The position numbers were made by a program, and so were the translations under genes. Source: Novosphingobium sp. BW1 (GTDB lineage: Bacteria > Pseudomonadota > Alphaproteobacteria > Sphingomonadales > Sphingomonadaceae). Taken from it: a stretch of 61,585 nucleotides of DNA. Positions 51,970 to 61,459 of this stretch are shown here, piece after piece. The notes under the pieces were generated by a model that saw only the letters and a program-made list of their open reading frames with translations, was not told where the DNA came from and searched no databases. Location: assembly GCF_008107685.1 (NCBI RefSeq), contig NZ_VIRF01000064.1:1-61585 (forward strand), written 5' to 3'. Position 1 is the stretch's first letter. Each line of letters opens with the position of its first letter.

Positions 51970-52494
51970 ATGGCGCAGATCCGTTCCGCAAGGCGACCTT
52001 CGGGTGGCTTCGATGCTGGCCGCAGGCGTGCGCTCGGCTTTCTGGGCAGCGCGCTGGCGAGCGGTGTTCTGGCCGCCTGCGGGGCGCAGGAGGCCGATGC
52101 GAAGACCTACCCGGTACAGCTTACCAGGGCACAGTGGAAGGCGCGGCTGACCCCGCTGCAGTACCGCATCCTGCGCGAAGGCGCGACCGAGCGGGCGGGT
52201 TCGTCTCCGCTCGACAAGGAAAAGCGACGCGGTATCTTCGCCTGCGCGGGGTGTGACCATCACCTCTTCGATTCGGCAACCAAGTACGACAGCCGCACCG
52301 GCTGGCCGAGTTTCTGGCGCCCGCTGCCCGGCGCCATTGGCACCTCCACCGACCACAAGATCGGCTATCCGCGTACCGAGGTTCACTGCGCGCGGTGTGG
52401 CGGGCACCTGGGCCATGTCTTCAACGACGGACCGCAGCCCACCGGCAAGCGCTATTGCATGAACGGGGCGGCGATGCGCTTCATTCCGCGTTGA
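51970..52494 (+). CDS. msrB: Peptide-methionine (R)-S-oxide reductase, Tat-type lipoprotein
   Basis: This 174-residue protein has an N-terminal twin-arginine region (RRRALGFLGS) and a lipobox-like LAACG (Cys37). The rest is a full MsrB domain with two zinc CxxC pairs (CAGC, CARC) and the catalytic Cys in GKRYCMNGAAMRF. It would repair oxidised methionines in cell-envelope proteins. Most MsrB are cytoplasmic, so the export signal is noteworthy. Its 3' end overlaps the convergent MFS gene by 14 bp. Confidence 0.9.
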   Translation: MAQIRSARRPSGGFDAGRRRALGFLGSALASGVLAACGAQEADAKTYPVQLTRAQWKARLTPLQYRILREGATERAGSSPLDKEKRRGIFACAGCDHHLFDSATKYDSRTGWPSFWRPLPGAIGTSTDHKIGYPRTEVHCARCGGHLGHVFNDGPQPTGKRYCMNGAAMRFIPR

Positions 52495-53716
52495 TCGCAG
52501 GCCTGGGCGCGCCCGAGACGGCCGGCGCGAGCGGCTGGACGAAGGCAAGGCGCACCGCGAGGACAAGGCCGAGCGCGATCAGGCTCCCGGCAAACAGGGC
52601 TACCCCGCCCCAGCCCGCGTGGGTCCAGGCGTAACCGCCCGCCGAGCCCAGAACGCTCGATCCCATGTAGTAGCCGAAAAGGTAGCTCGCGGTGCCTTGC
52701 GCGCGCGCCTCGCGCGCGCGACGTCCGACCCACGAGGAGGCGACCGCGTGGGCGGCAAAGAAGGCCACGGTGACCACGCCGATCCCCGCGATCACTAGGG
52801 GAAGAGCCTGTGCCGAAGTCAGTGCGATCCCGAAGAGGAAGAGGACGAGCGGCGGCCATAGCGCGCGGCGCGGGCCGAGCTTGCCAGAGACATGGCCTGC
52901 CAGCGCGGAACTTGCCGAGCCGAGCAGGTAGAGAAGGAAAATGAGGCCAACCTCGCCCTGCGAAAGCGCATAGGGCGCAGCCAGCAGGCGGTAGCCCGCG
53001 TAGTTGTAGACCGAGATGAAGGCGCCCATGAGCAGGAACGCGACGAGGAACAGCCAGGGTAGCGCAGTGTCGGCAAAGAGGCTCGAAAAGCCCCTTGCAT
53101 AGCCCGTGAGCGACTGGCGGCGCGGCGTGAACTGGCGCGAGCGGGGCAGGATGCGCCAGAAGACGAGTGCAAGGGCCAGCGCGGCAAGGCCCGTCGCGCC
53201 CAGCGCCGTTCGCCAGCCCCACCATTCGGCAAGCACGCTGACGAGCAGGCGCCCGCTCATCCCGCCCACGGCTGAACCCGCGATATAAAGCCCCATCGCA
53301 CGCCCGACGGCGGCGTCCTCCACTTCCTCGCTGATATAGGCCATGGCGACCGCGGGAACGCCTGCCAGAGCAATCCCGCTCACGAGGCGCAGCGCCAGGA
53401 GGCTGTGCCATCCGGGCAGAAGCCCGAGCGGGGCCGTCAGGACGGCGGCGCCCAGCAGCGAGCCGATCATCATGCCCCGCCGCCCGATGCGGTCCGAGAT
53501 CATGCCCGCAACCAGCAGCACGAAGGCCATCGGCCCTGTCGCGAGCGAGACGGCCAGGCTCGCCTCCTCGGCGTTGAGGCCATAGTCGGCGCTGAACTGG
53601 GGCAGCAGCGGCTGGGTGCAGTAAAGAAGCGCGAAGGTGGACAGCCCGGCAAACAGCATGGCCGCGCAAAGGCGGCGGTAAGCCCCTGTTCCGGGGGAGA
53701 TCTTGGCCTCGGTCAT
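52481..53716 (-). CDS. MFS efflux transporter (YnfM-like)
   Basis: This 411-residue twelve-helix transporter begins with LCAAMLFAGLSTFALLYCTQPLLPQF, the family hallmark of YnfM/arabinose-efflux-type MFS. It also has the loop DRIGRRGMMIGSLLG. The substrate is unknown. It is separated from the following cluster by 130 bp without a terminator. Confidence 0.86.
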   Translation of the reverse strand: MTEAKISPGTGAYRRLCAAMLFAGLSTFALLYCTQPLLPQFSADYGLNAEEASLAVSLATGPMAFVLLVAGMISDRIGRRGMMIGSLLGAAVLTAPLGLLPGWHSLLALRLVSGIALAGVPAVAMAYISEEVEDAAVGRAMGLYIAGSAVGGMSGRLLVSVLAEWWGWRTALGATGLAALALALVFWRILPRSRQFTPRRQSLTGYARGFSSLFADTALPWLFLVAFLLMGAFISVYNYAGYRLLAAPYALSQGEVGLIFLLYLLGSASSALAGHVSGKLGPRRALWPPLVLFLFGIALTSAQALPLVIAGIGVVTVAFFAAHAVASSWVGRRAREARAQGTASYLFGYYMGSSVLGSAGGYAWTHAGWGGVALFAGSLIALGLVLAVRLAFVQPLAPAVSGAPRPAINAE

Positions 53717-53846
53717 CGGCCCTTCCTATGGGCGCGGGATCCAGGCAGCGCAAGGCGAAGTGCGTGGAATGCTTCAGGACGGCAGACCTGTGTAAGCGGC
53801 GTCTCCACCGCGTGGGGTCACAGGTGATGGTCCGCCTTCCCGCTCC

Positions 53847-54185
53847 TCAGGTCCCGTTCGTGCGGGCCGTGGGCACGTCCATCCCGGCGCGCTCGAGGAT
53901 CTGGGAGACACTGCGCTGCGTGGCCGCGATGGGCGCCCCGGCGACGAGGTTGGCAAAGCGCTGGCGTTCGGCGGCGATGCGCTCGGCAAGATCGCCGGAG
54001 GGCACAAAATCGTCGATCTGCTGGCGCGTGACCGCCCCTTGCATCTCGAGCAGATATTCGGTGACGATCTGGCGGTCGCGCTGGATCCACACCTCGCTCA
54101 TCAGGGCCATGACCATGCGTGCGACGTCGGTGACGCTTTCGGGGCCCAGATAGTCAGGGCCGGTGTCGGTCTTGGGGGTGTTCAT
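53847..54185 (-). CDS. Hypothetical protein at the end of the receptor-methyltransferase cluster
   Basis: This 112-residue hydrophilic helical protein begins MNTPKTDTGPDYLGPESVTD. It has no signal peptide, membrane helix or recognised motif. Its start overlaps the methyltransferase stop by 4 bp (ATGA), so the two are translated together and may act in one pathway. Confidence 0.65.
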   Translation of the reverse strand: MNTPKTDTGPDYLGPESVTDVARMVMALMSEVWIQRDRQIVTEYLLEMQGAVTRQQIDDFVPSGDLAERIAAERQRFANLVAGAPIAATQRSVSQILERAGMDVPTARTNGT

Positions 54186-55366
54186 GTCTGGGCCTCCAAA
54201 GCGATGCTCTCGGGTTTGCGGGCGCGGGTGATCCAGGGGTACTGGTCCTGCCCGATAGCGTAGGATTCCACGGCTTCGAAACCGGCCTCCTTGAGCATCG
54301 CATCGAGGCTCTCGTGGAGGACGGGCGAGAAGAAGGGTTCTTCGCGGTGGAGCGTGTCCCAGTCGAGGATCACGGCGTGGAACATCGAGACCGCGCGGAA
54401 CGGGGGCGGGTCGGAAATGACGATGTCCGCGCCCGGTTTCATGATCCGGAACAGCTCGTCAAAGAGCGAACGGTTGGCCTTGGGCGGCAGCTCGTGGTGC
54501 AGGGCATAGGTGATGACCCCGTCGAAACTCGCGTCGGCCTCCCCGGTATCGGTTGCGCAGTCAGCCTGCTTGAGATGGACCGGAAAGCCAAAGCGAGCGG
54601 CCATGCGCGCACCGTTCTTCAGCAGTAGGGGAGAAAGGTCCGCGCCATGCAGTTCGGCCTCTGGAAAGACGCTGTGCACGGCCTTGAGCGTGGAGACCCC
54701 GCCGCAGCCCGGTTCGTAGATGCGTGCGTAGCTGTCCTTGGGGAACTGCCGGATCGTCGTGAGGCGCTGGCCGACGATGTCATCGCCGATGCCGACCGCC
54801 GCATAGCCGCCCTTGCTGAAGACGTAAGGGCCAACGCCAAAGGCAAAGAGCGCGCCGTAGAGGTCGTAACCGTCCCAGCCACCCGGCTCCAGGTGCCACT
54901 CGATGTGCGCGAACCAGGCGGGAATGGCGAGATCTTCGGCCAAGGTCAGCGAGCTTGCGTATGAGGTCTCATCCGAGCTTTGCGCCATCGCCGCGTCGTA
55001 GGCCAGGAACTCGGCTCGCCGTTCCTCGATGGCGGGGATGCCGCGATTGAAGTTCTCCTCGGCGACGTAGCGCTGGAAGAAGCGTTCGAGGCGGTAGATC
55101 GCATCGCCCTCGCACACGGTGCGTGCCTTGGCGATGCGCTCGCGCTCGGAAAAGGCGGGGGTGGGCGAGGCATGGTCCTCTCCCAGCATGCGCCCTTGCG
55201 GGTTCTCCTCGAAGTTGGCGGCGGCCATCGGGCGCAGCGTCCCCGAGGAGAAGATCTGGATCGCGCCCAGGATCTCCAGCCCGGCGCGTCCGCGCTGCGA
55301 AAGCGCGAAGGTTGGGGCGGAACCTTCCTTGAGGGAGCCATCGTCAAGGCGGGTCAGAAATGTCAT
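54182..55366 (-). CDS. SAM-dependent methyltransferase
   Basis: This 394-residue protein has a helical N-terminal domain (about 1-200) and a class I methyltransferase domain with motif I YEPGCGGVSTL, motif II ELHGADLSPLLLKNGARMA, and motif IV FDGVITYALHHELPP. The N-terminal part is unlike common housekeeping methyltransferases and may bind the acceptor. It lies in a minus-strand run with a TonB receptor, an NTF2-like protein and a small protein. GGAGG lies before the ATG. Confidence 0.8.
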   Translation of the reverse strand: MTFLTRLDDGSLKEGSAPTFALSQRGRAGLEILGAIQIFSSGTLRPMAAANFEENPQGRMLGEDHASPTPAFSERERIAKARTVCEGDAIYRLERFFQRYVAEENFNRGIPAIEERRAEFLAYDAAMAQSSDETSYASSLTLAEDLAIPAWFAHIEWHLEPGGWDGYDLYGALFAFGVGPYVFSKGGYAAVGIGDDIVGQRLTTIRQFPKDSYARIYEPGCGGVSTLKAVHSVFPEAELHGADLSPLLLKNGARMAARFGFPVHLKQADCATDTGEADASFDGVITYALHHELPPKANRSLFDELFRIMKPGADIVISDPPPFRAVSMFHAVILDWDTLHREEPFFSPVLHESLDAMLKEAGFEAVESYAIGQDQYPWITRARKPESIALEAQT

Positions 55367-55403
55367 CGGCAGGCCTCCACAGGACAGGGGATGGGGGAAT
55401 GTC

Positions 55404-55910
55404 TCAAGGATTCTCGGAGTAAGCGGGGCGATCGGGCCGGACGCGGGCCATGCCGCCCAGCATTTTCCATTCGCCCTTCTCGCGCACCCAGCTGTGGGTG
55501 ACCTCGAAGCGCTCGTCGACAGGCGTACCATCGGCCAGTCGGGTGCGGTGGGTGTGGTAGTAGATGACCGCGAAATCGCCGTGGAGGGCCAGATCAAGGA
55601 AGGTCATCTCAAGTGCTTCCTGCGTCTTGCCGGCCATGCGCTGGCCGGTTTCCTCCAGCCCTTCGTTGCCCTTGGGAAGGGGCGCATAGGGCGGCCAGGC
55701 CTTGTAGCCGTGCGCCGTGCTGGCGAGGTAGATGGCCAGATCACCCTTTGCACGGCCGTTGTAGATCGCCAGTTCGCGCGCCCAGATCGCCTCCTTCGCG
55801 GCCTGCCAGGCGGCAGCGGAAGGGGGGTGGGCCGAGGTAAGGTGCGGTGCGGCAAGGCCGGCCAGAAGGAGGCCTGACAAGGCCATTCGGGTCAAGCGGC
55901 GGAGTTTCAC
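55404..55910 (-). CDS. Exported NTF2/SnoaL-like protein
   Basis: This 168-residue protein has a signal peptide (MALSGLLLAGLAAPHLTSA) and an NTF2-like fold region: WARELAIYNGRAKGDLAIYL, HGDFAVIYYHTHRT and VTHSWVREKGEWKMLGGMA. NTF2-like proteins bind or isomerise small molecules. Between a TonB receptor and a methyltransferase it could process an imported compound. The substrate is unknown. Confidence 0.78.
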   Translation of the reverse strand: MKLRRLTRMALSGLLLAGLAAPHLTSAHPPSAAAWQAAKEAIWARELAIYNGRAKGDLAIYLASTAHGYKAWPPYAPLPKGNEGLEETGQRMAGKTQEALEMTFLDLALHGDFAVIYYHTHRTRLADGTPVDERFEVTHSWVREKGEWKMLGGMARVRPDRPAYSENP

Positions 55911-56022
55911 GCACTCTCCTGTGTCGGGGTGGGGATGTGTGGGAGAGGCAAGGCTCCCGGCCCGCCGTGGGCAAGGCAGGGGGCCTTTTCCAGCGGAAGG
56001 CGCGGGTCCCTTGCGTGGGGGA

Positions 56023-58422
56023 TCAGTAGTCGAAGGTCAGGGTCACGCCGAAGGTGCGGCGGTCGCCCAGGTTGACGTTGTACTGGAAGATCGAGGGCAC
56101 CACGAAGGAAGCCTCGGCGTATTTCTCATCGAGCAGGTTCTTCACCCAGAAGAAGCCCTTCCAGCGATCCGCGCTGACACCGACGCGCGCGTTGGTGAGG
56201 ACGTAGGCCGCAGTCGAGGCGGTATTGGTCGCGTCCACGTACATCTTGCCACGGTAGATCTCGTCGGCGCCCATGAAGAAGTCGAGGCTATCGTTGATCG
56301 GCGTGCGGTAGTCGAAGCCGAACGTGCCCTGGAACTGAGGCACGTTGCCGAGGTAGTTGCCCGCCACGTTGCCATCCGTGCGGCACACGATGTCATCGCA
56401 GGTGCTGCTGGCGGTGGGTGCCACCGCGCCGTCCTTGGCCGTCGCGTGCTGCCAGGCGAACGAGCCGTTGAGCGTGAGCGGCGTCGAAACGCGGTAGTTG
56501 GCGGTCAGCTCCACACCGTAGGATTCGGCCGAGCCGCCGCTGATGTAGGCACCGGGCACCGCGCCGCCGCCTTGCGTCGAATCGACAGGGGGCACGTAGT
56601 TTGCGGGCGGCGCGCTGATCTGGCGCTTCTGCCAGTCGATGTAGAAGGCCGCGAGCGAGTAGTTGAAGCGGTTGTTGAACAGCGAGCCCTTGGTGCCGAT
56701 CTCGTAGGTCCAGTTCACTTCCTCGCCATAGGCGCGTTCCTCGGGCAACAGTTCGACCGAGCCGGTGACGTAGCCGTTGAAGCCGCCCGCCTTCACGCCC
56801 TTGGCCGCGCTGGCGTAGAACATGATGTCCATGCTGGGCTCGTAGCGGATCGAGAAGCGCGGGGTGAGGTTGTTGTAGTCGGCCTCCAGCGCGGGCAGAT
56901 CGGGGGTCTGCATGTCGATGGTGGAGAGCGCGGTGTGGGTGTAGCGCGCCTCGGCGCCGAGCGTGAGCTGGTCGTCGAGGAGCTTGAGGCCGACGCGGCC
57001 GTAGGCCGAGTCGATCTTGTAGTCGGTGCGCCGGTTGTTGAAGAGGATCACCCCGCCATCGTCGAGCGGGTCCCAGTTGTCGCTGAGGACCGGGCCGCCC
57101 GGCTGCATGCCCAGGCGCAGGCCGAAGAGGAAGGCGTCCGAGGTCTTGGAGCGGAAGTAGCCGAAGTCGAAGGTCAGGGGACCGCCGTTTTCGAAGGCGA
57201 GGCGCGCGTCGTGGCTGGTGTACTTCATCAGCCCCGCCTCGCGCTGCATCGAGAACGTCGGCGACTGGCCGGGCAGGCGGAAGGAGCTTTCATCGAGGTA
57301 GTACGAGTTGCTGGCAAAGCTCGACTGCTCGATGCCCTCGCCGCGCACGCGCCCGAAGTCGTAGTTGAAGGTCCAGTCGGGCGAGAAGGCGTACTCGGCC
57401 GCGACGTGGTACATTTCGGTCTTGGCGCGCATGCCCGGCTGGGGCGCGGCGAAGAGGCCGTCGGGATAGTGGTCCGCGTTCTCGCCCGAGCGCTTGCCCG
57501 CCGGGCTGCTCGGCAGGTTGCCGCACCACAGGTAGGGGCTGCCGTTCGAGCCGACCGCGCCGCAGTTAAGCTGGTCCTCGCGCAAGTTCCCATCAATGGT
57601 GTAGAAGGCGCGGATCTTCTCGTTGCGGGTCAGGCGGTAGTAGGTGCCGGTGATCGCCATGCCGTCGGTCGGCGTGAGCTTGAGCGAGGCGGAGAAGTTG
57701 CGGCGCTGGTAGCCGCCGAAGTCGGCCATGCCGCTCGAACCCGCACCCGGAAAGTTATTCTTCCACACGCCGTCGAAGTCGGCCGTGGCGTAGTAGATCC
57801 GGCCCGAGAGGATGCCCGGCACGATCGGACCACCAATGGCGGCGCGCACGTCGGTATAGCCCCCGTTGCCGACCGAGGCCCGGCCGCTGGCGTGCAGTTC
57901 GTCGGTGGGTTCATTGAGTACGTAGTTGATCGCGCCCGAGAACGTGTTCTGGCCGTAGAGCGCGCTCTGCGGGCCCTTCACGACCTCGATGCGCTGGACA
58001 TCGCCCAGCTGCGAATCGACCATGTAACCGCGCTGCAGGTAGATCCCGTCGATGAATACGCCGGTGTTGCCCACCGCGTTCTGCACGTTGGTTTGCGACA
58101 GGCCGCGGATGACCGCGTTGCCGTTGAACTTGGACAGGAAGTCGGTGAAACGCAGGCCCGGCGTGTAGTTGGCGATGTCCTGGAGGTCGGTCACGCCCTT
58201 CTCGGCCATGTCCTCCGAGGAGATCGCCGCGATCGAGAGCGGGACGTCCTGTAGGCGCTCCTCAGTGCGGCGCGCGGTGACGATGATGTCGCCCGAGGCC
58301 GGTGCGATCCGGGCGCTCTCGGCGCTCTGTGCGCTCGCGGTGCCCGGGGCGCTGGCCAGCAGTGCGGCGGTGCAGATACTCGAAAGAAGCGCGCTCGTAC
58401 GCACGATGTAATGACGGGCCAT
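56023..58422 (-). CDS. TonB-dependent receptor
   Basis: This 799-residue outer-membrane receptor has a signal peptide (TAALLASAPGTASAQ) and a TonB box-like start IIVTARRTEERLQDVP. A plug domain covers about 50-165 (VIRGLSQTNVQNAVGNTG, RIEVVKGPQSALYGQNTFSG), and a beta-barrel ends in LTFDY. The pattern is of the sphingomonad receptors for plant or aromatic compounds rather than clear siderophore receptors. It heads the minus-strand cluster. The ATG at 58422 was chosen for the signal peptide. Confidence 0.92.
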   Translation of the reverse strand: MARHYIVRTSALLSSICTAALLASAPGTASAQSAESARIAPASGDIIVTARRTEERLQDVPLSIAAISSEDMAEKGVTDLQDIANYTPGLRFTDFLSKFNGNAVIRGLSQTNVQNAVGNTGVFIDGIYLQRGYMVDSQLGDVQRIEVVKGPQSALYGQNTFSGAINYVLNEPTDELHASGRASVGNGGYTDVRAAIGGPIVPGILSGRIYYATADFDGVWKNNFPGAGSSGMADFGGYQRRNFSASLKLTPTDGMAITGTYYRLTRNEKIRAFYTIDGNLREDQLNCGAVGSNGSPYLWCGNLPSSPAGKRSGENADHYPDGLFAAPQPGMRAKTEMYHVAAEYAFSPDWTFNYDFGRVRGEGIEQSSFASNSYYLDESSFRLPGQSPTFSMQREAGLMKYTSHDARLAFENGGPLTFDFGYFRSKTSDAFLFGLRLGMQPGGPVLSDNWDPLDDGGVILFNNRRTDYKIDSAYGRVGLKLLDDQLTLGAEARYTHTALSTIDMQTPDLPALEADYNNLTPRFSIRYEPSMDIMFYASAAKGVKAGGFNGYVTGSVELLPEERAYGEEVNWTYEIGTKGSLFNNRFNYSLAAFYIDWQKRQISAPPANYVPPVDSTQGGGAVPGAYISGGSAESYGVELTANYRVSTPLTLNGSFAWQHATAKDGAVAPTASSTCDDIVCRTDGNVAGNYLGNVPQFQGTFGFDYRTPINDSLDFFMGADEIYRGKMYVDATNTASTAAYVLTNARVGVSADRWKGFFWVKNLLDEKYAEASFVVPSIFQYNVNLGDRRTFGVTLTFDY

Positions 58423-58712
58423 GCCCACTACCCCCTGTTTCTTGTGAACCGCATTTGCGCGGTGCCTGCCGTTGCCAGATGCGCCGTGTGGCCCATGGGT
58501 AGGGGGAGGAGGTGCCTCACCCGAACTGCAAGTTCGGATCGTGTTCAAGGGGCGAATATACGGTTCGCCGGGCGCTGACCCGGCGCGCTCGAGGCGGAAG
58601 AAAGGGATGTGTCACAGCGCCTTCGCCTTCGTGCGGGCACACCCTTTCGGCCATGCCAGAAGCTTGCACATGCCCTCTCGCCGCCATGCCCTTGGCGCCG
58701 CTTTTCTCCTGT

Positions 58713-58975
58713 CCGGGGGGCGGACGAGTGCGCGGTTACGAGAGACACGGCATCGCGACCTTCAAGGGCATTCCCTAGGGGGCCGATACCGGCGGCGAGG
58801 GGCGTTTCCTGCCCCCGCGCAAGGTTGATCCCTGGCCCGGCACGCTTTCGGTCGAGAGCGAGGATTGCTTCGACCTCAATGTCTGGACGCCGAAGACGGA
58901 TACGGAAAAGCGCCCGGTCATGGTGTGGATCCACGGGGGCAACTATTCGACCGGATCGAGCCTTGCTCTCCGCGC
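58713..58975 (+). pseudogene. Type-B carboxylesterase remnant
   Basis: The frame reads VRGYERHGIATFKGIP, then an amber codon in place of the conserved Tyr of IPYG, and continues [27 protein letters not shown] and [16 protein letters not shown]. These are the first about 90 residues of a para-nitrobenzyl-type esterase. The nucleophile region and everything after it are gone. It is a decayed fragment. Confidence 0.75.
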
Positions 58976-59002
58976 GACCATGCGCTCTGGCTCTAGGCGG
59001 CG

Positions 59003-61449
59003 TCAGCTGGCGGGCAGGCTTGCGCCCGGTGGCGCCATATTTTCGGGCACCGTGCGCACGTGCAGGTCGCGCTGCGGGAAGGGGATATCGATGTCCTCTT
59101 GCGCGAAGCGGCGTGCAATCGTGAAGTTCATGCGCGAGCCGGCCTGGAAAGCCTCGATGGCATCGGAGGCAAATGCCTGGAGCCTGAGGTCAAGCGAGCT
59201 GTCGCCGAACCCGGTCATGATCACCACCGGCTCGGGATAAGCCATAACGCCCTCGTCCTTAGCCGCGATGTCGAGCAGGACATCGCGCACGCGTTCGAGG
59301 TCGGTGCCGTAGGCGACCCCGATTGGCACGACCACGCGCGAAGGGCCGGACGAGAAGCTGCGGTTCTTCACCACGCCCGCGATCAGCTGCGAATTGGGGA
59401 CTATGATCTGGTGGCGGTCGAAGGTTTCTATATGGGTCGAGCGCACCGCGATCTTGCGCACGATGCCCGAATTATCGCCGACCTCGATCCAGTCGCCGAC
59501 CTTCACCGGACGCTCGACGAGGAGCAGGATGCCGCTGGTGAAGTTTTCGACAACCGACTGCAGGCCAAAGCCCACTCCCACCGAGAGCGCGCCGGCCACG
59601 AAGGCGAGATTGGAGAGATCGAGCCCGGTTGTGGCGATGGCGATCAGCGCTGCCAGCGTGATGCCAAGGTAACCCAGAAACGTGAGCAGGGCGGCTTCGG
59701 CGCCCGCGTCCATCGCGAACTCGGGCAGTACGGTCACCTTGAGGAAGCGCTGCAGCCAGCGGGTAATGAAGAAGCCCAGGAAAAAGACCGCGGCAAAGGT
59801 CGCCACATCCCCGATCGAGAGGCGCACCTCGCCAAGGTCCACGCCGTTGCGCAAGAGCAGGATGCCGTCCGAAATCTCCGCGCCGCTGAAACCCCAGATC
59901 ATGGCTATGATCGGGAGCACCAATAGCGTCAGGAGGAAACCGGCCGCCAGCGGCACGAAGTGGAGCGCGCGGCGGTAGGCGTGGAGCTTTCCGGTGGCGA
60001 GCAGCCCCGTCACCAGCGCGATCGAGCGGTGGAAGTAGATCGCGATGCCGATGACCGCGAGGCTGATCAGCGTCGAGGCGAAGAGGAAGCGGGCGAGCAT
60101 CGCATAGCCCACCAGCGCGGCGAGCACCGAGGCCGCGCCGAACAGGCGCATCAGGCGTGAGATGGGGGTGGCGAAGTCGATGGCCTCGTGGGACGCCACG
60201 TTTTTCTGCGCGTTGGCCTCGATTCGGGCCTTCTGGAAGGCGCTGGAGAGGTGCCACAGCAGCCAGGCGCCGATCACGGCAAGGATAGCGGACAGGACGT
60301 GGGAGACATTGGTCCCCACCGCACCGTGGTTCTCCAGGCTGCTGAGCACCGAGATCAGCGCGAGCAGGATCGTCAGGCGCTGGATCGTGCGGTTGGCGCT
60401 CTCACCATCCTCTTCGGGAAGCGAGATCAGGCGCAGCTGAGGGAAAGGGGAGAGGACCGCGCCCCGGCCCAGCCAGCGTCCCACCGCGATAAGGCCGCCC
60501 GCTCCGATGAGGGAGGGCACGATACCCTCGACAATGTCCTTGGGCATGAGCGGCAGGAGGATCAGGAGCGCGGTGGTGACACAGATGGCAAGAATGATGG
60601 CGAAGACGACGGTCGCGCTGGCGTCGAGGGCAAGGGTCCAGGCAAGCTTGCTCGTGATCGAGGTGGCCCCGTGCCCGGCGCCGGTCGACAAGGGCCGACA
60701 GCCGCTTCCAGCCCAGCAGGCCGAGCAGGGGCACGCCTATGATCACGACGAGGCTCACCGCGATAATGCCTGCGATGGACACTTCGCCCTGTTCCCGACG
60801 GAACTCACGAGTGCGGGCCTGCGCGGTGGCGAAGGCTTCCATGAGTTCACCGCCCGCGCGAATCCACTGGCGCGGGTCAAGGGGGGGGCACGTCGTGCGA
60901 TAGGAGGCGCTGCTTGGTCAGCGAGGCGAGGCGTGTGTCGATCTCGGAGACCAGAACGGCGGCGCGGGCCTGTGCGCCTTGCAGGCGCAGCTTGGGGCGC
61001 ATCAGCCGACTGAGCGTAGCTTCCAGCCGGGTGCGTTCCTCGGTCACGCTTTTCGGTTCGCTCTGGCCTTCGGCGGGTGGTCCGCCCAGACCCTTGATCT
61101 GCGCTTCGAGAATGCGCAGGTCGAGGGATCCGTCGTTGGCGAGCGCCACGGCCCGGTCGCGGTCGGCGGCAAGATCGGCGCGCAGGGCGCGCAACTGTGC
61201 GGTCTGATCGGTGTCGGGCGCGCGCTGGAGAAGGGCCTGGGCCTGGCGGGTGTGTCCGGCCAGATCCTCCATGAGCGCGGCGACGGTGGCCTCGCCTTCC
61301 CCTTGTGCAGCGGCCCGGGCCGGCGCGCCGCCAAGAGCTGCGACGACAGCGAGGAGGAACAGGGCCGCAAGGCCGAGTGTGCGCAGGGCGTGAAGGAAAA
61401 CGAAGTCCGGGCGAAGTCCGGAGCGGACAGGATATCTGGCCGAAAGCAC
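59003..61449 (-). pseudogene. DUF3772/MscS-family mechanosensitive channel, two frameshifts
   Basis: Three consecutive minus-strand frames together make one protein of about 815 residues. Residues begin VLSARYPVRSGLRPD (GTG at 61449) with a signal sequence and a DUF3772 coiled-coil domain. A transmembrane region and the MscS core follow (VGVGFGLQSVVENFTSGILL, GDWIEVGDNSGIVRKIAVRS). The first break is at a run of eight G (60881-60888): seven would keep the frame, reading DVPPLDPRQW. The second break is near 60680-60690, also repaired by removing one base. Both could be true mutations or sequencing errors. If intact, it would be a large channel that releases solutes under osmotic downshift. The IS630 end lies 11 bp before its start. 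Confidence 0.82.
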
Positions 61450-61459
61450 CTGCTCTCCT
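61450..61459 (-). promoter_or_regulatory. Ribosome-binding site abutting the IS630 end
   Basis: Read on the minus strand, AGAGGAGAGCAG precedes the GTG start of the channel gene, and the IS630 terminal TA lies directly before it. Any native promoter has been separated from the gene by the insertion. Confidence 0.6.

Noticed and set aside
55921..58254. Plus-strand frame of 777 codons opposite the TonB receptor
   Set aside because: Val, Arg and Gly-rich low-information composition, while the receptor frame has a signal peptide, plug and barrel end.
60881..60888. G8 run as a phase-variation switch
   Set aside because: It is plausible alone, but a second unrelated frameshift follows and the IS sits at the ribosome site; decay or sequencing error is simpler. 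Kept only as a point to resequence.
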